DNA of 64,000 nucleotides from Rhynchospora pubera (lineage: Eukaryota; Streptophyta; Magnoliopsida; Poales; Cyperaceae), in the NCBI GenBank assembly GCA_028095005.1, contig CM051460.1, positions 154,127,461 to 154,191,460 on the forward strand, given 5' to 3'. Positions 57,352 to 64,000 of the stretch are shown in pieces. Under the pieces are notes generated by a model that did not search any database, was not told the DNA's origin, and worked only from the letters and a program-made list of their open reading frames with translations. The position numbers and the translations under genes were made by a program. The stretch's first letter is position 1. Every line of letters begins with the position of its first letter.

Positions 57352-58638
57352 TCAAGCTAAAACAGTCCAATTGCAGATGTTACCTTCCCAGTCTTCCCAG
57401 ATTTCGTCCTGATCATCAAAAGCTTCTTTCTGAGCTAGCTCATAATCTTTCTCTCGAACCAGTTTTATTATATTGAATAGCCTACAATTAAGCAAGCTTT
57501 GTTTACAGAGTCGCATGCATTCTATTAGGCATAACTGCCAATGTTTGGAGTTGTCAGCCTCAGAAGCCGACTGGCTACCTGCTTCTTCTAGCTCCATTTC
57601 TTCTTTGAACTCCATATCAAGAATCTCCATTAGCTTTTGGAGTCGAACAAGTCGTCCATCTAATTTGCCAATTCTTTCATGTGATTGTGCCATCTGCATT
57701 TCTTGGTCAGTTACATCCATTACGAATGCAACGACAGAATTATTCGGCAATGTACTGCGCATTTCTAAATCCGCAGCCCTTAATTTCAAATCGAACACAT
57801 CACGTCTCAAGTCAGCCCAGAATTCCTTGAATTCATCCCAAAAATCCTTGAAATCATCGATCTCGTCTTTTAGTTCACATACAAAAGTTTTCCCTGTAAC
57901 TTTTGTTTTTGGGCTGAAAAACCGCACCATGAATTGCTTTGCCTCATTTTTTAACTCTGTAAACTCATCTTCAAAATCCACCATCTGATCATTCAGTTCA
58001 GCAAACCTGGTCTCTACCCCAATCAGATCCCTCTGAGCATCCTTCAGTTCAAGGTTGTCAACCTTATTTCTCAACTCGCAAGCCTGGATTGTTGAGTAGA
58101 AGTTACAATTCACGAGATACTGGTTCTGCATTTTCAATTCCATCATTTGTTTTTCAAGCACACGAGCTTTTGATATTGCATTATTATTTTCCTCCATCAA
58201 GTGGGAGGATTTATTCTTCCAGAAACAAAGCTCTCTCTCAAGGCTTTGGGTTAATTGCATGTCAGTTTTGGTTTGAGTTCCCAGGAATGATGGCTCTGGG
58301 TATTGGTGCTGGTCAGAAAGCCCTTCCCTGTCTAAAGGCACTTCACACCCAATTGATGGCTGAAGTTGCTCATCTAGGGCATTCGATAAGTTGGCAAGAT
58401 CGTTGTTGTCCCCGTTGTGTTCCTCGGACCATGTGTCACAAATTACCAATGGTCGGTAGTATGTCTCTTGGTGGATTGGATCTGGTAACACAACATAACC
58501 ATCCTCTGTAGAATCTGTAAGGCAAATTTGAGGATCTGAGTACATGGATAGCTCATACAGACCAAGGGAGGAAGGAAGAGATGATGAGGAGGAGCTTCTT
58601 GGCAGGCTGCATATTTCGTCAATGGAATCTGAATCCAT
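57352..58638 (-). CDS. Unrecognised acidic coiled-coil protein, 428 aa
   Basis: Single-exon open frame of 428 codons with a plausible TATA box upstream and no transposon-like features. I do not recognise the family. Residues 1-35 are Ser-rich (RSSSSSSLPSS). About 125-185 and 190-350 are Glu/Lys/Leu-rich with heptad-like spacing and predicted coiled coil (LEKQMMELKMQNQYL, IGKLDGRLVRLQKLMEIL). Between them lies an aromatic/acidic stretch, DEIDDFKDFWDEFKEFW. A Cys-rich segment (LCLIECMRLCKQSLLNC) and an acidic, Trp-containing tail (DEIWEDWEGNICNW) close the protein. No signal peptide, membrane span or catalytic motif is visible. A structural or scaffold role is only a guess. Long antisense frames over it are shadows. 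Confidence 0.7.
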   Translation of the reverse strand: MDSDSIDEICSLPRSSSSSSLPSSLGLYELSMYSDPQICLTDSTEDGYVVLPDPIHQETYYRPLVICDTWSEEHNGDNNDLANLSNALDEQLQPSIGCEVPLDREGLSDQHQYPEPSFLGTQTKTDMQLTQSLERELCFWKNKSSHLMEENNNAISKARVLEKQMMELKMQNQYLVNCNFYSTIQACELRNKVDNLELKDAQRDLIGVETRFAELNDQMVDFEDEFTELKNEAKQFMVRFFSPKTKVTGKTFVCELKDEIDDFKDFWDEFKEFWADLRRDVFDLKLRAADLEMRSTLPNNSVVAFVMDVTDQEMQMAQSHERIGKLDGRLVRLQKLMEILDMEFKEEMELEEAGSQSASEADNSKHWQLCLIECMRLCKQSLLNCRLFNIIKLVREKDYELAQKEAFDDQDEIWEDWEGNICNWTVLA

Positions 58639-59766
58639 CGTATGCTGGTTGAAAGATGTAGTAGGACAGAAGAAAAACTTGGTGAAAGTTGAGATATATG
58701 GTAGTAAGAAAGAGAGTTTTTGTTGTGCAAGAAAAATTTTGATGTACGCATATTTATAGTTGTTTAAAATGTTGTATGTTAGGAAATGCAGAGATCCATA
58801 AAAATGGAATGTCGGCTTGTAAATCGATCTTAATTAACCACTAGTTGGGCCAAACAAATTTATAAATTTCCAAATTCGAGGTCGTATTTACTGCACTCCT
58901 CTTATTTCCAGTTTGTTATTTTAAGAGTTTGCAATTTGCACAATCCAATGTTCTGTTTGTAAAATAATTTCTTTTTTTAACTTACCGAACTTTCTGGACC
59001 AAAAAAATCCAGCAATTTCCAAATGCGGCTTGTTATTTTATGTAATCCTTATTTCAGTTTGCTACATTTAAGTCCTACTAGTATTTCTAGTGCTACTGAA
59101 TTTTAGAAAGGCAAGGAAACCCTTCCTAAAAATTACGGGTTGGTTTTTATTTTGTCTTTTTTTCGAGTACGAGCCCGCTGGCCTGGCCAGAATAGCGAAT
59201 TGATATTTATCACTTTGTACCTTGAAGAGCTTATATTTTTAGTATAATGTCACAATTACACTGTTTCACGGATCAATGTTCAATACCTGCTAAATGTACT
59301 TTTAAACTTACAAAATAATCGATATCTCATTGGAATCTTAGGTCCATTCTGTTGTTTCCCTTGTTCTTGTAATTTAATAATCCATGAAAGGAATCCAGTA
59401 TTGGTTGCAATGATATTTCGTACATACAACAAGAGGCCACTTTATGGGGGCTTTGTTCATATAAAGAAAAAAATAAAAAAATAAAAAAAAAGAGAGAAGA
59501 ATCTTAATAGTTACGGTGTTTCCATGGAGGGAGGGGGGGGGGGGGGGTACTGTTTTAGTTTGAGAGAAACATAGCAATAATTAAACGAAAGATAGCACTT
59601 CCTTAATCTAAACAACACAAGCTACATTCTGATCTCAGAACTGCAACAGTGCAGCAAAAGGACTCCTGATCAGTGATCAGAACCACTTGCTGAGATCAAT
59701 AAAGTTCATCTACTGCACTGTATCAAGCAGTTATATAGCAAGTAACACTGTTTAATTAAACCCAAT
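58639..59766. other. Promoter side of the coiled-coil gene and 3' flank of the xylanase
   Basis: Holds the TATA box at 58751, AT-rich DNA, a G-homopolymer at about 59527-59547, and the presumed xylanase 3' untranslated region next to 59767. No other gene seen. Confidence 0.5.
58751..58758 (-). promoter_or_regulatory. TATA box of the coiled-coil gene
   Basis: The minus strand reads ACTATAAATATGCG. The TATAAATA core lies 113 bases upstream of the ATG at 58638, consistent with a leader of about 80 bases. Confidence 0.55.
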
Positions 59767-62700
59767 TTACAAGCTTATACTCAACACAAGAGGAGTTTCA
59801 CCTTTATCCACAACAAAAGAGCGACATACCCTCTCCCCTGACGGTAATATCACCTCCACATTATAACCTCCATGATACACTCTAAAGCCAAAACAACCCG
59901 TGGCATCAATATTACCATCACAGTTCGAAAGCCACTCTTTCTTCAATTCAAGGAATCTCCTCCCTGCCTCGTTAACACTACCATCGGCATCCACCAAATG
60001 TGCATTTTCTCTCCACATAAAAAGCTCCCAAAAGCCCCAAAATACAATCCCTTCTACACTTGGGTGTGCAAAAGCTTCTCTCAAAACCACCTCCAGATCA
60101 TCTGCTCTAACATGCTCATTTGCAGCTGTTACATCTAGCTCAGTTATCCAAATTGGGATTCCCAAAATGCTCAATTTATCAAATGAATCACATATTATCT
60201 CTCCAATTGGGTTTGTGATATGTCCTTGAACCCCTATCCCTCCTACATTTGCACCTCTTTCTTGGAGTTCCAAGATTTGTTCAATGTACTTTTCCGGTGT
60301 GGATTTTGGGTCGCATCCATCTTCTACATTGTAATCGTTTACAAAAAGAACAGCTGATGGATCAAGCTTCTGGGCCTCACGAAACATGTAGGCCCATATA
60401 TCAGCACCTAGCCTATCTTTGAAAAATGACCCATGGAGCATCTCGTTGTTGACATCATGGTGCCTGAATTTCCCTCTATACCTAGTTAAGAGGCTTTTTA
60501 GCCGATTATCTACACATGCTTTGAGGTCATGGTTGTTTACAGACTTGATCCATGGTTGTACCGAATCTTCAACCTCCCAAAAGATACAGTGACTTCTTAC
60601 CTGCTTATTGTGCTTCTGACAAAATTCAAGGAGATAATCTGAGTCATTGTAATTAATTTTGCCTCTTTCGGCCTCAGTCCAGTACCATTTGAGTTCATTT
60701 TCAAACACAGCCCAGTTGAAATTTTTTATGAAGAAATCAGCCAAATCTTCATGGTCTATGTTGTACCGGCCAATGCATGTACCAAAAGGGAAGCTGTTGT
60801 ACGTTTGATTGATTTTTACCAATGCTCCCGTAAGATTTATATGATTTGATCCATGGAACCTAAGTATTACATCTCGTTTTCTCACCTGGAAAAAGAATGA
60901 TGTATGACCAAACAATTCAGGAGGAAAATTATAGAAAAGCCTCTCAATTGGTCTAAATATATGAAGGCATAAAAAGCTCTGTGGAGGATTAATTTAGGCA
61001 TAAAGTGCTGAATAATAGAGGGTTAATTGAGAAAAAAAATAATCTCAACAGTATTTTGAATTTTTTATCTGTAATGAGGCATATTTGACTTTAGACTTTA
61101 CCAAAAATTTAAAAATATAAAAAAACAAAAAAGTGCCAACCAGAGCTATGTACAGTGCCAGTCAAATATAATACTCGCGGTCAAAATTAAATTTCACCTT
61201 ATATAGTACAAAACAGAATGACAAGAACAACTAGTTGAAAAAAATATATTAAAGACAGAGGGAACATTACCTTGTCAGTCTTCTGTTTGAGATACTCAAA
61301 TCGTGCCTTTCTATTGTTAGGAAATATTCTCAAACCCATGACACACAAATCTACACCAGGTGCCGGGCCTTGCACATAAACTGTAACCTTGCTGGGTTTC
61401 TTCTCCAACCGAAATGAGCCTCTAACCTCATACCATCGATCGGATCCAGCATCAGTTGTACCCCCATTGACCCACTGTTCATCGACACTTAATGCCACAT
61501 TTACCTTTTGAAAATTGACACCACCAGGCCCCACACGGACCCATGCCGATACTTGATAGGTCAGGTGGAGTTTCAATTTATCTGTTATGACTTGAGAGGG
61601 GCCCATCCAAGTCTCTGTACGTCTGGTACAAAGGATGTACCTGTTGCATAGGGGTTGCTGGTACAGAGCCAAGTGGTTTGGATGCATATGAGGCAGCATG
61701 TGGGGCGATTCAGTGCACACGTTTAGTGAGCACGAGCCAAGTGGTGCCCACCCTGACAAACCATGGTTCAACTCGGTGTTTTGTACTAGATTTACCCCAT
61801 GTTCTATATCCTACAAAAACAAAGTTAATTCAGTGAATGCTGTGCAAAAACTTGTAAGAAAGGGAAATTAGCAAATTATATTTTTAGAAGTCATTACAAC
61901 TACCGTTACAATCTTTATGAGCTGCCTGCCATGAGAACTCTCTCCCAATTGGCAAGTCTAAAAGACATGATTTGGATATCATAATGAAACAGCAAAGATA
62001 CAAGAGTTGTTTTTTTTAAAAAAAAAAAAAGAAAAAAAAAACACACCTGAAGACTAGGTGGAGGTGCAGAAAAGACTTTATTTGCACGTGCAACTGTAAA
62101 ACTATTTACGAGAATATCAGTTCCAGCAGGTGGACCTTCTAGGAAAATTATAGCTTTCTGAATTTCGCTGAAGAGGAGAAGTTTTCCTTCCAAATGCACC
62201 CACTCCTTGTCTGACACCTGGCCCCTTTATTATAGATGTTATTAATGGAATAAACATATTGTCAATGAACATGTATTTTTTAGTATTCGCATATAATTTA
62301 CTTTCGAAACATTTCCAAAAATGTTAAAATAACAACTTACTTTGCAATGCCTTTGAACTCTTCACGACCATTCTTCCCTTTATACCAGATAGTGATACGT
62401 ACTTCAGACTTGTTACTACTACCTCCAATACGTACAATCGCCTTAACCGTATAAACAGCTTTTCTCTGCAGTTTTGATGTTATCTCTTGCTCAATGCCAT
62501 TCCAAGTGTCCCAACGCTGCGTTGCCACAGCAAAATGTTTTCCTCTTAAAGGCCTAACAGTACTTGCCGGGCCAAAGTTGTCATTTCTCAGGATCTTGCA
62601 TCCTCTCCCTGTCCAATGGTTTAAACCATTCTCGAATTGAGGATTTTGGGTGATGGATTCATGTTCAGTGTTGCGAACTATGGGATTTTTCTCCTCCTAA

Positions 62701-63975
62701 GGAACACACAAAAAATAAAATTGGACCAAGTGATGTAATTAAGATCTCGTAGATAAAGACATTTGAATGATATTTAAAATAAATAAAAAACAACTTACAG
62801 GCAATTGATTTGAACCAGCACAGGAAATTTTGACACAATCAATCAGCAAATCTACGGTGGGTGGTGGCCCCTCCAAGTAGAACACAGCACATTTTGGTGC
62901 AGTATTCAAAGTAAATGAACCTTCAAGCTTCTCCCAATTGTCTTTCCCAGATGAAACCCTAATAAAAGGAAATAGCAACTTTTCTTTCAAAATTGTGATG
63001 GTTACTCTTATCCTTATGATTTGGCAAAATTTAGGGAAGGGCAATGTGCTTTCTAGAAAGATTTGTTCTAACGTATAAAAAAAAAAAAAAAAAAAAGATT
63101 TGTTCTATACTGTTGTTTGGCTCCTCAACTTTTTGCATACTTCATACAAAAAACATCATCAACTACTTAGATTTGCTATTTGGATTTTACATGTCAAATT
63201 ATTAATACAAAAGGGAGAGCGTGACATCTGAAAGTTGCGGCACCAAAATATTTCTCTTTAACAAAATTGTAAGCTAATATATCACCATATTAGTTCAGAT
63301 GTAGTACCTTCCAACAAATAAATAGTTTGTAGTTGAATCAAAGTTCTCCAAGCGAATTGTGGCCCTTACCTCAACTGGCCCATTAACCTCTCCATTCACC
63401 CTTACATGGGCAAATACAAAATATTTCACCCCTATTTTGACCTTCTCTGTGATGTCCTGCTCTAATCCTTGCCACTGTTGGGTACGTTTGGTGACAAAGG
63501 CATAGTTATCCCCAAAATGTCCCTTGATTCCATTAACAAAACCTGACCAGTCAGAGGCCACATATGCATGGCAACAGTTAGGCCTCCATGGTTTGATCCC
63601 ATCTGAGAAGTCGTGGTTCATTATTATGTTATCCAGGCTAGAAGTACTAGAATTAGCTGCCCTGATCGCCCCTGGTTCTCTCTGAAGAAACTTAACATAA
63701 TTACAATTTTGAAAGAATCAACCAAGTAAAAAAAGATTGGGAGTTAATTTCTAAAAAAAAAAAAGTAATAGATGAGGGTTTTGTTTTAAATTTCAATGCT
63801 GCAAATATATAGTAAGGAAAAAATTTAATTTACCTTATAGGAAACTGTGACAGAATCAATTAGCAGGTCTATTCCAGGTGGCGGCCCTTCGAGAAAAAAC
63901 ACTACGCTTTTTGGTAAATTTTGTAGTGAAAATGAGCCTTCTAGTTTCACCCAATCTTCTTTAGATGCTGAAACC
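59767..63975 (-). CDS. GH10 endo-1,4-beta-xylanase with four CBM22 modules (5' end off the window)
   Basis: Plant cell-wall xylanase of the AtXYN1/XYN2 type, which cuts the beta-1,4-xylan backbone. Eight exons are visible: 63834-63975, 63308-63681, 62799-62958, 62341-62696, 62047-62224, 61904-61957, 61271-61810 and 59767-60885, in phase, 973 residues, and the start lies beyond 64000. CBM22 xylan-binding modules: the end of module 1 (63834-63975), module 2 (63308-63681 plus 62799-62958), module 3 (62341-62696 plus 62047-62224) and module 4 (61271-61810), each closing with a (Y/F)LEGPP(P/A)-type or related strand. The GH10 barrel follows, with acid/base Glu in DVNNEMLHG (codon 60442-60444), nucleophile Glu in WITELDVT (60139-60141), and GFWELFMWRENAHL near the end. 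The acceptor at 62225 is pyrimidine-poor but is the one that keeps frame. The visible part alone exceeds the 917 residues of AtXYN1, so XYN2 is the closer match. Confidence 0.9.
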
Positions 63976-64000
63976 CTACATCACAAAAATACTTTAGCAG

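Noticed and set aside
57473..58511. Plus-strand frames of 171 and 140 codons
   Set aside because: Antisense to the coiled-coil gene. They mirror its codon pattern and have no features of their own.

Overview
The window is nuclear DNA of a flowering plant, most likely a eudicot. It is AT-rich, its genes carry GT-AG introns, it contains SINEs of the plant Au type, and its proteins (RLP44, EGY3, a GH10 xylanase with CBM22 modules) belong to plant families. I cannot name the species. Exons were built by hand from splice sites, phase and family resemblance; no search was run.

Six host genes are supported, all on the minus strand: an RLP44-like LRR receptor-like protein (12252-13070), a bHLH factor with eight coding exons (22508-24218), the EGY3 plastid pseudo-protease (33782-37543), a small plastid-type DUF3054 membrane protein (38609-41052), an unrecognised coiled-coil protein (57352-58638) and a multi-CBM22 xylanase cut by the right edge (59767-63975). 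RLP44 and the xylanase both concern the cell wall, and EGY3 and DUF3054 both look plastid-directed. They are ordinary neighbours rather than a functional cluster.

The rest is mostly transposon-derived. 4526-6101 is a cluster of foldback MITEs set in TA/GA microsatellite. About 7430-11606 is a Helitron with an RPA70-like C-terminal gene and a clear hairpin-CTAG 3' end. 17815-21272 has two GTGCCATC-ended elements and a tandem SINE pair. 25139-32317 holds MITEs, foldbacks and a solo LTR with an intact target duplication. 43360-47924 holds hAT elements, a minisatellite-bearing element and a large foldback. 50890-52793 is a Ty1-copia remnant with two nested MITEs. 53128-55680 is a 2.55-kb Mutator-like element carrying the tail of a FAR1/MULE-type protein.

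The most interesting pattern is a MULE-type group of elements (4550-6098, 25545-25949, 55720-56123, and the 2.55-kb element). They share a terminal motif close to GAGATNGGCTA. The ~400-bp members also share an internal core, while the stretch between tip and core differs from element to element. One copy has a perfect 9-bp target duplication, and most others sit in TA microsatellite. A second MITE group (25139, 46512, 49056) likewise keeps its centre while its arms diverge.
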